This document shows positions 1 to 8,764 of a stretch of DNA of 64,000 nt, one piece after another. The position numbers were made by a program, and so were the translations under genes. The stretch is from Streptomyces venezuelae (GTDB lineage: Bacteria > Actinomycetota > Actinomycetes > Streptomycetales > Streptomycetaceae). Below the pieces are notes generated by a model. That model ran no database searches. It saw only the letters and a list, made by a program, of their open reading frames with translations, and was not told the origin of the DNA. Each line of letters starts with the position of its first letter. Within the stretch, counting starts at the first letter, position 1. The stretch covers positions 2,526,001 to 2,590,000 of the forward strand of contig NZ_CP029189.1 of NCBI RefSeq assembly GCF_008642275.1. The letters are read 5' to 3'.

Positions 1-1
1 C

Positions 2-2215
2 CTGTCGATCAGCAACCGGCGCCACGAGATCGCGAACTTCGTCCACCGGATGGAGATCCACCGCCGCGTCGACGCCCTGCTGGCCGAGAAGGGCCACACG
101 GACATCAAGTCCGCGAAGGACGCCAAGTTCCTCAAGCACGACCTCGTGCTGCACCTGCGCGACCTGCCGCTGCTGAGCGACGAGTACCGCCAGGAGTTCG
201 CCCGCCTCGCCAACGGCTACCTCGCGGGGATCGACCCGGCCGCGTACGAGAACGTCACCTACCTCCAGGCGATCTGCGCGTACCTGCTCGGCAAGGAGGA
301 CTGGGACAACCTGCTCCCGGCCGCCGACGCCATGACCAACAAGGGCCGGCTCACCTCTCCGCTCGCCGAGCGCGACGGCCGCGTCTACTGGTGCGCGCAG
401 CACATCGACGGTCCCGACGCCGACGAGGCCCGCCGGATACTGGACGTCACCGAGCAGGCCTTCCACACCACGCCGCTCACCTCCCTGACCCTGGGCAACC
501 GGCTCACCTCCTACGAGGACGACGGCCGCGGCACGGTCACCCTGTCCGGCTCCGTCGTGAACCCGCTGGGCCGGATCCCGGCCGACGCCGACATCAAGGC
601 CACGCTCGAATTCCGGGCCCGGCGGCAGATCGGCGTGCGCTCCTTCAGCTTCCCGGTGGAAACCGTCCGCCACACCGGTGACACGATCGAGTGGACCGGC
701 ACCGCCGACGTCGCGAGCACGGTCCGCCCGCTCGGCATCATCGACGCCGTCTGGGACGTGCGCCTCAAGCTGACCGCGGGCGGCGAACGGATCACCACCC
801 GTGTCGCGATCGGCGGGGTGGACCTGGAGTCGGCGGCCCGGCTGCGCGTGCGCCCGCGCCTGACCCGGCTGGTCTCCGACCGCTTCGGGCCCCAGATGAC
901 CAAGAAGGGCAACCTCAGCTACGTGCTGAGCGCCGAGGGCGCCGCCGCCGTCCGCACCCAGTCGCTGATCAACAACGCCATACAGGGCAAGGCGGCCGGC
1001 GTGGTCAAGCGGGGCCTGCGCAAGGCCCTGCGGGCCCGCCGCAACATCGGCTCCGGCGAGCAGAAGGTCAAGATCTACCACGAGGTCTTCTCGAAGCTGC
1101 CGATCAAGAAGGGCACGGTCGTCTTCGAGAGCCACATGGGCAAGCAGTACAGCGACAGCCCCAAGGCCATCTACGAGGAGCTGGTCCGCCAGGGCGCGCC
1201 GTTCGAGGCGATCTGGTCGTACGCGGGCGCCAAGCCCACCGGCTTCCCCAAGGAGGCCACCCTGGTCAGGCGCTGGAGCTGGCAGTACCTGCGCGCCCTC
1301 GCGCAGGCCGAGTACTGGGTCGACAACCAGGGCTTCCCGCTGGCGCTGGCCAAGCGGCCGGGGACCACGTACATCCAGACCTGGCACGGCTCGGCGCTCA
1401 AGCGGATGGGCTTCCACGAGCCCCGGACCAAGGCGCAGGGGCGGGCCGGCCAGGCCCGCTTCCAGGCGGCCGTCGACCGCTTCGACCACTTCCTGATCCG
1501 CTCCGAGCACGACACCCGCACCCTCGCCAAGGGCTTCCGGCTGCGTGACGAGGTGCTGCTGCGCACGGGCTACCCGCGCAACGACGCCCTCGTCGAGGCG
1601 CACCGGACCGAGGCGAACAGCGGTGAGCGGGTCCGCGGGCCCCTCGCGGGCGACCTCGGCATCGACCCGGACAAGAAGGTGCTGCTGTACGCGCCCACCT
1701 TCCGGGCGGGCCCGGACGGCGCGGTGGAGGGCTTCACCTTCCCCTTCGACGTGGAGGAGTTCGCGGACCGGCTCGGCGACCGCTTCACGCTGCTGGTGCG
1801 GACCCACTACCTCAACAGCGTCTCGCTGCCGCCCTCCGTCGCGGGCCGGGTCGTCGACGTGTCCCGGCACCACGACATCACCCCGCTGCTGGCCCTCGCC
1901 GACGGCCTGATCACCGACTACTCGTCCGTGATGTTCGACTACGCCGTCCTGGACCGGCCGATGCTGTTCTTCGCGTACGACTACGAGAAGTACGCCACCG
2001 ACATCCGCGGCACGTACTTCGACCTGAAGGAGAAGGCCCCCGGCCCGGTGGTGGTCACGGCGGACGAACTCCTGCAGGCGCTCGCCGCCTTCGAGGAGGC
2101 GGACGTGAAGTACGCCCAGGCGCGGCAGCGTTTCCTCGCCGAGTTCGGCGAGTACGACCGCGGGGACGCGGCCCGCCAGATCGTCGAGAAGTTCTTCACC
2201 AGGAGCGGCAAGTGA
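2..2215 (+). CDS. CDP-glycerol glycerophosphotransferase (TagF-like), 5'-truncated by window edge
   Basis: Enzyme of the family that transfers glycerophosphate (or a related polyol phosphate) from a CDP-activated donor onto a wall glycopolymer at the inner membrane face. The frame is open to the first base of the window, so the ATG at 50 is probably internal. Related Streptomyces proteins carry a GT2 domain upstream, which would lie outside this window. The C-terminal half holds the family signatures TWHGSALKRMG (near visible residue 460) and TDYSSVMFDYA (near 638), which include the conserved His-Gly and Asp residues. The middle is a beta-rich linker of unknown role. The stop overlaps the next start as GTGA (2212-2215), so the two genes are probably translationally coupled. 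The donor specificity is not visible from sequence. Confidence 0.88.
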   Translation: MSISNRRHEIANFVHRMEIHRRVDALLAEKGHTDIKSAKDAKFLKHDLVLHLRDLPLLSDEYRQEFARLANGYLAGIDPAAYENVTYLQAICAYLLGKEDWDNLLPAADAMTNKGRLTSPLAERDGRVYWCAQHIDGPDADEARRILDVTEQAFHTTPLTSLTLGNRLTSYEDDGRGTVTLSGSVVNPLGRIPADADIKATLEFRARRQIGVRSFSFPVETVRHTGDTIEWTGTADVASTVRPLGIIDAVWDVRLKLTAGGERITTRVAIGGVDLESAARLRVRPRLTRLVSDRFGPQMTKKGNLSYVLSAEGAAAVRTQSLINNAIQGKAAGVVKRGLRKALRARRNIGSGEQKVKIYHEVFSKLPIKKGTVVFESHMGKQYSDSPKAIYEELVRQGAPFEAIWSYAGAKPTGFPKEATLVRRWSWQYLRALAQAEYWVDNQGFPLALAKRPGTTYIQTWHGSALKRMGFHEPRTKAQGRAGQARFQAAVDRFDHFLIRSEHDTRTLAKGFRLRDEVLLRTGYPRNDALVEAHRTEANSGERVRGPLAGDLGIDPDKKVLLYAPTFRAGPDGAVEGFTFPFDVEEFADRLGDRFTLLVRTHYLNSVSLPPSVAGRVVDVSRHHDITPLLALADGLITDYSSVMFDYAVLDRPMLFFAYDYEKYATDIRGTYFDLKEKAPGPVVVTADELLQALAAFEEADVKYAQARQRFLAEFGEYDRGDAARQIVEKFFTRSGK

Positions 2216-3384
2216 ACCAGCAGACCGTCGCTCCGGGCGGCCGTGACATCTTCATCGTCTCCAACAACGTCGACGAGATCGGCGGCGTGACCACCTGGTC
2301 GCACCAGATGGCCCGGCAGTTCAGCGACCGCGGCCACCGCGTGCACATCGTCGGCATCGCCCCGGTCGCCGACGACATCCGGCAGAAGCTGCCGCAGGGC
2401 CTGCCGTACGAGATGACCACCCTCTACGACGCGCACCCGCCCTCGGCCCGCCGGCTGCGCGGCATCAAGGGCCGGCTGAACGCTCCCGAGCGGCGCCGCC
2501 AGGCGGCTCGCCGGGCGCAGATGCGGGTCAAGGCCGAGCAGCTGAGCGAGCTGCTGCGGGCAGCCCGCCCGGGCGGTGTCGTCATCGTCACCCAGGTCTG
2601 GGCGATGGAGTGGGTGGCGCTCGCCGACACCAAGGGGCTCACCGTCGTCGGGATGAGCCACGAGTCGTTCGAGGCCAGCCAGAAGTCCACCCGCGGCGAG
2701 CGGGTCCGCCGCTTCTACCCGCAGGTCGACCGGCTGCTGGTGCTGACCGCCGAGGACGCGGACCTGTGGATCCGGGCGGGCATGGAGAACGTCGGGAGCA
2801 TGCCGAACCCGCTGCCCTTCATGCCCGGCTCCCCGGCGCCGCGCACGGAGAAGGTCGTCGCCTGCGTCGGCCGCCTCGCCTTCGAGAAGGGTGTCGACCT
2901 GCTGCTCGACACCTGGGCGGACGTGGCTCCGCACCACCCCGACTGGACCCTGCGGATCTACGGGGCGGGCGCGGAGGAGGCGACGCTGAAGGCGTACTGC
3001 ACCTCGCTGGGCCTGGACGACTCCGTGGAGTGGATGGGAAGCACCGACGACGTGCTGGGCGCCCTGCGCGGTGCCTCGGTCTTCGCCCAGGCCTCCCGGG
3101 CCGAAGGCTTCCCGATCACCCTGCTGGAGGCGATGGCGGCGGGCGTGCCCGCGGCCGCCTTCGACTGCGCGCCGGGTGTCAGGGAGATCGTCGAGCACGG
3201 CGAGGACGGGCTGCTGGCCCGGCTGGGCAACACGATGGAGCTGGCCGGGCACCTGCGCGAGCTGCTGTCCGACCGCGAGCTGCGCGACCGGCTCGGGGAC
3301 AACGCCTTCCACGCGGTGCGGCGGTACTCCAGCGCCGAGATCACCGACCGGTGGGAAGAGCTGTTCTCCTTCCTGGAGCGCTGA
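2212..3384 (+). CDS. GT4-family glycosyltransferase
   Basis: Predicted GT-B fold retaining glycosyltransferase of 390 residues, near the usual family length. The N-terminal Rossmann half contains NNVDEIGGVTTW, a typical acceptor-side glycine loop. The C-terminal half has the Glycos_transf_1 motifs VGRLAFEKGVDLL and AEGFPITLLEAMAAG, the latter being the E-x7-E nucleotide-sugar site near residue 295. The start is GTG at 2212, overlapping the upstream TagF-like stop by four bases, so both are likely one transcript building or decorating a surface polymer. It has no signal peptide and is expected to be cytoplasmic or membrane-associated. Donor and acceptor cannot be assigned from sequence alone. 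Confidence 0.9.
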   Translation: MNQQTVAPGGRDIFIVSNNVDEIGGVTTWSHQMARQFSDRGHRVHIVGIAPVADDIRQKLPQGLPYEMTTLYDAHPPSARRLRGIKGRLNAPERRRQAARRAQMRVKAEQLSELLRAARPGGVVIVTQVWAMEWVALADTKGLTVVGMSHESFEASQKSTRGERVRRFYPQVDRLLVLTAEDADLWIRAGMENVGSMPNPLPFMPGSPAPRTEKVVACVGRLAFEKGVDLLLDTWADVAPHHPDWTLRIYGAGAEEATLKAYCTSLGLDDSVEWMGSTDDVLGALRGASVFAQASRAEGFPITLLEAMAAGVPAAAFDCAPGVREIVEHGEDGLLARLGNTMELAGHLRELLSDRELRDRLGDNAFHAVRRYSSAEITDRWEELFSFLER

Positions 3385-3416
3385 CCGCGCCCGCCGCACC
3401 CCGTGGCAGAAGCAGC

Positions 3417-3448
3417 CAGCCCGCCCCGGGCACTCCCGGGGTGGGCTG
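3417..3448. terminator. bidirectional hairpin between glycosyltransferase and galE
   Basis: A 14-bp stem (3417-3430 with 3435-3448, one G:T wobble) closed by the loop CACT lies between the convergent GT4 gene and galE. No long T tract is present, as is common for Streptomyces terminators. Confidence 0.7.
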
Positions 3449-3484
3449 TTCCAGCTGTGGCGCATGCGGTCCGTCCGCGGCCGG

Positions 3485-4498
3485 TCAGGGGCGGTGGACG
3501 TCCCGGTGGGCGTCCTTGCGGGCCACCTTGTTGGCCTCCCAGCCCGCCCAGGCGGAGGTGACCATCTCACGGACGTCGTGCCGGGCCTTCCAGCCCAGCT
3601 CCCCGGTGATCTTGTCGGCCGATGCCACGACCTTCGCCGGGTCGCCGGGGCGGCGCGGGCAGATCACGGGGTCGATGTCGTGTCCGGTGTTCTTGTTCAT
3701 GAGGTCGACCATCTCGGCGACGGAGACGCCCTCGCCGCGCCCGATGTTGACGGTGAGGTCCTTGTAGTCACCGGCCGCGGCCCATTCGGCGAGCTTGCGG
3801 GCGGCCGCGACATGGGCCTCCGCGAGGTCCTCGACGTGGATGTAGTCGCGGATGCAGGTGCCGTCCGGGGTCGGGTAGTCGTCACCGAAGATCTTGGCGC
3901 CCTGGCCTGCGTCGTAGCGCTCGAAGACCATCGGGACCAGGTTGAAGACGCCGGTGTCGGCGAGCTCGGGGGCCGCTGCGCCCGCCACGTTGAAGTAGCG
4001 CAGGCAGGCGGTGGAGATGCCGTGCGCCCGGCCGGCGGCGCGCACCAGCCACTCCCCGGCCAGCTTGGTCTCCCCGTAGGGGCTCAGCGGCTTGCACGGC
4101 GTGTCCTCGGTGACCAGGTCCACGTCGGGCATGCCGTAGACGGAGGCGGAGGAGGAGAAGAGGAAGTTGCGGATGCCCGCGTCGGCCACGGCCTGGAGCA
4201 GGACGGCGAGGCCCTGCACGTTCTCGTGGTAGTAGTACATCGGCTTCTCGACGGACTCGCCGACCTGCTTCTTGCCCGCCAGGTGCACCACGCCGGTGAT
4301 CTTGTGCTTGCGGATGACCTCTTCGAGGGCCAGCCGGTCGAGGACGGAGCCGACCACCAGCGGGACGCCTTCCGGTACGCGGTCCTCGTCGCCCGTGGAC
4401 AGGTCGTCGAAGACGACGACCTCCTCCCCCGCGAGCCGCATCGCGCGGACGACGTGCGCGCCGATGTATCCGGCGCCACCGGTGATCAGAAACGTCAT
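3485..4498 (-). CDS. galE: UDP-glucose 4-epimerase
   Basis: Cytoplasmic extended short-chain dehydrogenase of 337 residues that interconverts UDP-glucose and UDP-galactose using tightly bound NAD. The N-terminus MTFLITGGAGYIGAHVV contains the GxxGxxG dinucleotide loop. The catalytic Tyr-x3-Lys is seen as SPYGETK near residue 140, and the family segments VHLAGKKQVGESV and CIRDYIHVEDLA are present. The frame continues upstream, but the ATG at 4498 is preceded by an AAGGAG ribosome-binding site about seven bases away, so that start was chosen. Flanked by glycosyltransferases, it probably supplies UDP-galactose for the surface polymer rather than serving galactose catabolism, since no galT or galK is nearby. 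Confidence 0.96.
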   Translation of the reverse strand: MTFLITGGAGYIGAHVVRAMRLAGEEVVVFDDLSTGDEDRVPEGVPLVVGSVLDRLALEEVIRKHKITGVVHLAGKKQVGESVEKPMYYYHENVQGLAVLLQAVADAGIRNFLFSSSASVYGMPDVDLVTEDTPCKPLSPYGETKLAGEWLVRAAGRAHGISTACLRYFNVAGAAAPELADTGVFNLVPMVFERYDAGQGAKIFGDDYPTPDGTCIRDYIHVEDLAEAHVAAARKLAEWAAAGDYKDLTVNIGRGEGVSVAEMVDLMNKNTGHDIDPVICPRRPGDPAKVVASADKITGELGWKARHDVREMVTSAWAGWEANKVARKDAHRDVHRP

Positions 4499-4581
4499 GT
4501 GTGACTCCTTGGTCCTGTCCGACTTCGGGATGAAGGGCGCGGCGCCGTGCGGGTCTGCGGCCGCGGCCCGGCTACGGGGCC

Positions 4582-6198
4582 TCAGCCCGCCCCACGGCCC
4601 GCCCGGGCCCGGTGGAGCCGGTTGCGTACGAGGTACAGCGCACCCTCGGCGCCGGGCGCGAGGCGCAGCGCCAGGGCGCCGGCCCCCGTCCGGTAGGGCT
4701 GCGCCAGCAGCACACCGTACCGGCTGCTGGGCAGCGCCCGACGGCGAAGCAGCCGGCCCCGGGGGCGCAAGGAGGTGAACACCGAGCTCCCGTCGGCACA
4801 CTGCACGCCCACCCCGACGTTCCACGCCTGCATCCTGCGCAGCCCCTGACGGCGGCCCGTGACGGCCAGGTCGGCGAGGCGGAACGGCAGTACGGCGGTC
4901 CAGCCGCCGCCGCTTTCGGGGTGCAGCTCGACCGGCTGCGCGAGGACCGCCTCGCCGCCCGCACGGGGCAGGAACCTCAGCTGCGCGGTGACGGGCCCGG
5001 CCTCGGCGAGGCGCCCGTACAGGTCGTGCAGGTGGATCCGGACGGCGGCGCGGCCGGCCGGTTCGGCGTCGACGGTGACCGGCAGCTCGCCGACCGGCAG
5101 CACGGGCAGACCCGCGAGCTCGACCGGGAGCTCCTCGCTCCACACCGGAACCCCGGCGGGCCCGGTCGCGTACGGGGGCAGCAGCCGCGGCGGTTCGGCG
5201 GCCAGCCGGGTGAGCCGCTCGACGTCGGCGGGCGGGGTCGCGGTGGCGCGCAGCACGGAGACGATCCAGCGGGCGTGGGCCGCGGCGGACTCGATGTCGG
5301 CCTCGGGGAAGGTGTCGACGTACTCGCGGGTCAGGGTCCACCAGGCGGCCTGGTACTCGGGGTCGCGGCCCAGCTCGCGCAGGTACATGCGCAGGTCGTA
5401 CTCCAGGAACTTCATCCGGCAGGCGCTGCCCAGCACCGGGGACGCGTCGGTGAGGATCCCGGCGGCCGTGCGGTGGGCCTCGATGCGGGAGCGCCAGTTC
5501 CCGACGTCCTTGCGGTCCAGGGAGATCGACACCTGGGCGGCGCTGCGGCGGACGTGCCAGACGTAGACGAGGTCGCCGGTGACGGCGATCCGGGGGGCCG
5601 CGGCGAGCACGCGGGCGGTGAAGACGAAGTCCTCGTAGACGAACCGGCCGTCGGGGAAGCGCAGTCCGTGTTCCTGGAGGAAGGAGCGCTCGTACAGCTT
5701 GTTGACGCACAGGGTGTCACGGACGAGTCCGGGCCGGTCCACCGGCCGCTCGATCACCTCGCCCGGGGTGTGCAGTCCGGGCATCCACGGGACGTCGTGG
5801 TGCTGGGGCAGCTCGCGCCGTACCGCCGCGCCGACGGTGACCGGGGCCTTGTGCTCCTCGGCGGTGCGCACCAGGGCGTCGGCCGCTCCCGGTGGCAGGA
5901 CGTCGTCGCTGTCGAGGAAGAGGACGTACCGGCCGGAAGCAGCCGCGATCCCGTCGTTGCGCGGGGTGCCGCACCCGCCGCTGTTCTCCGTCCGGTGGAC
6001 GACCTTGAGGCGGGGGTGGACGGCGGCCAGCTCGTCCAGCACCCGCGCGGTGCCGTCGGACGAGGCGTCGTTCACCGCGATGACCTCGGTGACGACCGGG
6101 CCCTGGGCGAGGGCCGAGGAAACGGCCTCGCCCACGAGCCCGGCGTCGTTGTACGCGATGACCACGACGGAAACCGTGGGGAGGTTGCTGCTGTTCAC
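4582..6198 (-). CDS. GT2-family glycosyltransferase
   Basis: A 538-residue protein with an N-terminal GT-A domain: VSVVVIAYNDAGLVGEAV at the start and LFLDSDDVLPPGA, the DxD-type metal/nucleotide site, near residue 91. About 300 residues of helical acceptor-side sequence and a beta-rich C-terminal region follow. The same architecture forms the N-terminal part of TagF fusion proteins. The GTG at 6198 was chosen because similarity begins directly after it; an ATG 54 bases upstream would add an unconserved stretch. It lies 83 bases upstream of galE on the same strand, so both may share a transcript. The predicted role is sugar transfer onto a wall glycopolymer; donor and acceptor are unknown. 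Confidence 0.88.
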   Translation of the reverse strand: MNSSNLPTVSVVVIAYNDAGLVGEAVSSALAQGPVVTEVIAVNDASSDGTARVLDELAAVHPRLKVVHRTENSGGCGTPRNDGIAAASGRYVLFLDSDDVLPPGAADALVRTAEEHKAPVTVGAAVRRELPQHHDVPWMPGLHTPGEVIERPVDRPGLVRDTLCVNKLYERSFLQEHGLRFPDGRFVYEDFVFTARVLAAAPRIAVTGDLVYVWHVRRSAAQVSISLDRKDVGNWRSRIEAHRTAAGILTDASPVLGSACRMKFLEYDLRMYLRELGRDPEYQAAWWTLTREYVDTFPEADIESAAAHARWIVSVLRATATPPADVERLTRLAAEPPRLLPPYATGPAGVPVWSEELPVELAGLPVLPVGELPVTVDAEPAGRAAVRIHLHDLYGRLAEAGPVTAQLRFLPRAGGEAVLAQPVELHPESGGGWTAVLPFRLADLAVTGRRQGLRRMQAWNVGVGVQCADGSSVFTSLRPRGRLLRRRALPSSRYGVLLAQPYRTGAGALALRLAPGAEGALYLVRNRLHRARAGRGAG

Positions 6199-6268
6199 CC
6201 GGAAGATCCTAGGCGACCCACATAAAGGCGCCTTCAAACCTTCCGGGCACACGTCCCTCGGGAGGGGC

Positions 6269-7714
6269 TCAGAACGGCCGGAACTCGTCGTACTCCTGCT
6301 GCGCCGAGTCCCCGCGCTTCGCGTCCCGCTCCTTGCGCCGCTGCGTGGCCGGGCGCGGGGCCTCCATACGGTGGTCCTCGCCGCGGCGGCCCAGCATCTC
6401 GGCGCCGGCCATCATGGTCGGCTCCCAGTCGAAGACGACCGCGTTCTCGTCCGAGCCGATGGCCACACCGTCACCGGCGCGGGCGCCGGCCTTCTTGAGC
6501 GCGTCCTCGACACCGAGGCGGTTGAGGCGGTCGGCCAGGTAGCCGACGGCCTCGTCGTTGTTGAAGTCGGTCTGGCGGACCCAGCGCTCCGGCTTCTCGC
6601 CGCGCACGTTGTAGACGTCCTCGACCTCGTCGTAGGTGACGGTGAAGCCGGAGTCGTCCACGGCCTTCGGGCGGATGACGACACGGGTCGCCTCCTGCTT
6701 CGGCTTGCGGGCGCGGGCCTTCGCGATGCCCTCGGCGAGGAAGTAGGAGAGCTCCTTCAGACCCGTACGGGCGACCGCGGAGACCTCGAAGACCTTGTAG
6801 CCGCGGGCCTCCAGGTCCGGGCGGACCATGTCGGCGAGCTCCTGGCCGTCCGGGATGTCGACCTTGTTGAGGACGACGAGACGCGGGCGCTTCTCCAGTC
6901 CGCCGCCGTAGAGCTTGAGCTCCTCCTCGATGACGTCGAGGTCGGCGATCGGGTCGCGGTCGGACTCCAGCGTGGCGGTGTCCAGGACGTGCACCAGCAC
7001 CGAGCAGCGCTCGACGTGGCGCAGGAACTCCAGGCCCAGGCCACGGCCCTGGCTGGCGCCGGGGATCAGGCCCGGGACGTCGGCGATCGTGTAGACCGTC
7101 GAACCGGCCGTGACGACGCCCAGGTTCGGGACGAGGGTGGTGAAGGGGTAGTCCGCGATCTTCGGCTTGGCCGAGGACAGCACCGAGATCAGCGAGGACT
7201 TGCCGGCGCTCGGGAAGCCGACCAGCGCCACGTCGGCGACGGTCTTGAGCTCCAGGACGATGTCGCCGGTGGTGCCGGGGACGCCGAGGAGGGCGAAGCC
7301 GGGGGCCTTGCGGCGGGCGGAGGAGAGCGCGGCGTTGCCGAGGCCGCCGCGGCCGCCCTCGGCGGCCACGTAGGTGGTGCCCTGGCCGACGAGGTCGGCG
7401 AGGACGTTGCCCTCCTTGTCGAGGACGACGGTGCCGTCCGGCACGGGCAGGATCAGGTCCTGGCCGTCCTTGCCGGAGCGGTTGCCGCCCTCGCCGGGCT
7501 TGCCGTTGGTGGCCTTGCGGTGGGGGCTGTGGTGGTAGTCCAGCAGGGTCGTGATCGCCTGCTCCACCACCAGGATGACGTCACCGCCACGGCCGCCGTT
7601 GCCGCCGTCGGGGCCGCCCAGCGGCTTGAACTTCTCCCGGTGAACGGAGGCGCAGCCGTGGCCCCCGTTACCCGCGGCGACGTGCAGCTCGACGCGGTCC
7701 ACGAAGGTGGTCAT
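6269..7714 (-). CDS. obg: Obg GTPase (CgtA)
   Basis: Essential GTPase linked to 50S ribosome maturation, stress and, in Streptomyces, to aerial development (family knowledge). The protein has 481 residues. It opens with the glycine-rich Obg fold ([18 protein letters not shown], residues 1 to about 158). The G domain follows, with P-loop [10 protein letters not shown] near 166, switch region [11 protein letters not shown] and NKVD. The C-terminal OCT domain covers roughly residues 350-430 ([19 protein letters not shown]). A charged tail ends in EYDEFRPF. A strong GGAGG site precedes the ATG. A large hairpin separates it from rpmA, suggesting that it is transcribed partly by read-through and partly from its own promoter. 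Confidence 0.98.
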   Translation of the reverse strand: MTTFVDRVELHVAAGNGGHGCASVHREKFKPLGGPDGGNGGRGGDVILVVEQAITTLLDYHHSPHRKATNGKPGEGGNRSGKDGQDLILPVPDGTVVLDKEGNVLADLVGQGTTYVAAEGGRGGLGNAALSSARRKAPGFALLGVPGTTGDIVLELKTVADVALVGFPSAGKSSLISVLSSAKPKIADYPFTTLVPNLGVVTAGSTVYTIADVPGLIPGASQGRGLGLEFLRHVERCSVLVHVLDTATLESDRDPIADLDVIEEELKLYGGGLEKRPRLVVLNKVDIPDGQELADMVRPDLEARGYKVFEVSAVARTGLKELSYFLAEGIAKARARKPKQEATRVVIRPKAVDDSGFTVTYDEVEDVYNVRGEKPERWVRQTDFNNDEAVGYLADRLNRLGVEDALKKAGARAGDGVAIGSDENAVVFDWEPTMMAGAEMLGRRGEDHRMEAPRPATQRRKERDAKRGDSAQQEYDEFRPF

Positions 7715-7802
7715 GGGTGTTCCTCCAGATACATACGGGAATGTCCCGGGCAGTCCGCATTCCTACCACTGCCCATTAAAACGTGGTCTATATGACAACG
7801 CG

Positions 7803-7859
7803 CCGAGGGCGGACCTCTCTTCCCGGCATGCGCCGGGAAGAGCTGAGATCCGCCCTCGG
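7803..7859 (-). terminator. two-tier hairpin between rpmA and obg
   Basis: The outer arms (11 bp, 7803-7813 with 7849-7859) enclose a perfect inner 11-bp stem (7817-7827 with 7832-7842) with loop ATGC. It lies just after the rpmA stop and could attenuate transcription into obg, so that ribosomal proteins are made in excess of the GTPase. Confidence 0.8.
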
Positions 7860-7892
7860 GAAGTTACGAACGCTCGATCAGCCGAAGCTGGA

Positions 7893-8147
7893 TCAGGCGG
7901 CCGGAACGATGTTGACGACCTTGCGGCCACGGTGCGTGCCGAACTGGACCGAACCGGCCTGCAGCGCGAACAGCGTGTCGTCGCCACCACGACCGACACC
8001 CGAACCCGGGTGGAAGTGGGTGCCGCGCTGGCGGACGAGGATCTCACCAGCGGAAACGACCTGACCGCCGAAGCGCTTCACGCCGAGCCGCTGGGCATTG
8101 GAGTCGCGCCCGTTCCGGGTGGACGATGCGCCCTTCTTGTGTGCCAT
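7893..8147 (-). CDS. rpmA: 50S ribosomal protein L27
   Basis: An 84-residue protein of the standard bL27 length. The N-terminus [19 protein letters not shown], which reaches the peptidyl-transferase centre, and the [10 protein letters not shown] and [10 protein letters not shown] segments are diagnostic. Like other actinobacterial L27 proteins it starts directly at the mature Ala-His-Lys sequence, with no cleavable Firmicutes-type leader. It follows rplU by 13 bases on the same strand, forming the conserved rplU-rpmA pair, and is followed by a strong hairpin before obg. Confidence 0.99.
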   Translation of the reverse strand: MAHKKGASSTRNGRDSNAQRLGVKRFGGQVVSAGEILVRQRGTHFHPGSGVGRGGDDTLFALQAGSVQFGTHRGRKVVNIVPAA

Positions 8148-8160
8148 GTCTCAGTCCCTC

Positions 8161-8481
8161 TTACTTCGCAGCCGCGGGGATACCGGTGACCTTGATCGCC
8201 GTGTACTGCTGGCGGTGACCCTGGCGACGGCGGTAGCCGGTCTTGTTCTTGTAGCGCAGGATGTCGATCTTGGCGCCCTTGTGGTGGTCCACAACCTCGG
8301 CCGTGACCTTGATGCCGGCCAGGACCCACGGGTCGCTGGTCACGGCTTCGCCGTCGACAACGAGCAGGGTCGAGAGCTCGACCGTGTCGCCAACCTTGGC
8401 AGTGGAAATCTTGTCAACCTCAACGATGTCGCCGACAGCAACCTTGTGCTGGCGACCACCGCTGCGCACGATGGCGTACAC
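8161..8481 (-). CDS. rplU: 50S ribosomal protein L21
   Basis: A 106-residue bL21 protein that binds 23S rRNA. The motifs [13 protein letters not shown], the central [11 protein letters not shown] and the C-terminal signature [17 protein letters not shown] are seen. The start is assigned to GTG at 8481 because similarity begins exactly there, although the frame is open for about 86 codons further upstream and the ribosome-binding site is only a weak GAGAGAGA. It is the first gene of rplU-rpmA-(obg) and has an unusually long leader of roughly 180 bases after a good promoter candidate at 8666-8694. Confidence 0.98.
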   Translation of the reverse strand: MYAIVRSGGRQHKVAVGDIVEVDKISTAKVGDTVELSTLLVVDGEAVTSDPWVLAGIKVTAEVVDHHKGAKIDILRYKNKTGYRRRQGHRQQYTAIKVTGIPAAAK

Positions 8482-8665
8482 GCGGATCTCTCTCTCACTC
8501 GGGACGGATGCTCCTGAAGCCAGCCGCTCAGGCAAGCCCCGCCGTGAAGGCGGAACCGCACCGATCCGGATTGGACGAGCGGCCTCTCGCGCCCGACGCT
8601 TGCGCGTACCGGACGTGAGGAAGGTGCTCAGGAGCGCGGCGCTCTCCAAGACACGCCGACGGTCT

Positions 8666-8694
8666 AGGTTACGGGGCCGGTTCCGGAGGGTCAA
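8666..8694 (-). promoter_or_regulatory. candidate rplU promoter
   Basis: On the minus strand TTGACC (8694-8689) is separated by 17 bases from TAACCT (8671-8666), close to the primary-sigma (HrdB) consensus. Transcription from it would give a leader of about 180 bases before rplU. It lies between the rne terminator and rplU. Confidence 0.55.
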
Positions 8695-8707
8695 ACCGGG
8701 CCCGTAC

Positions 8708-8743
8708 GGCCGTGGGCCCCGCCACTCGGCGGGGCCCACGGCC
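8708..8743 (-). terminator. rne terminator
   Basis: A perfect 16-bp GC-rich stem (8708-8723 with 8728-8743) with loop ACTC lies 21 bases after the rne stop, isolating rne from the rplU promoter. Confidence 0.88.
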
Positions 8744-8764
8744 GCTGTGTCACTCAGCGGTGCA

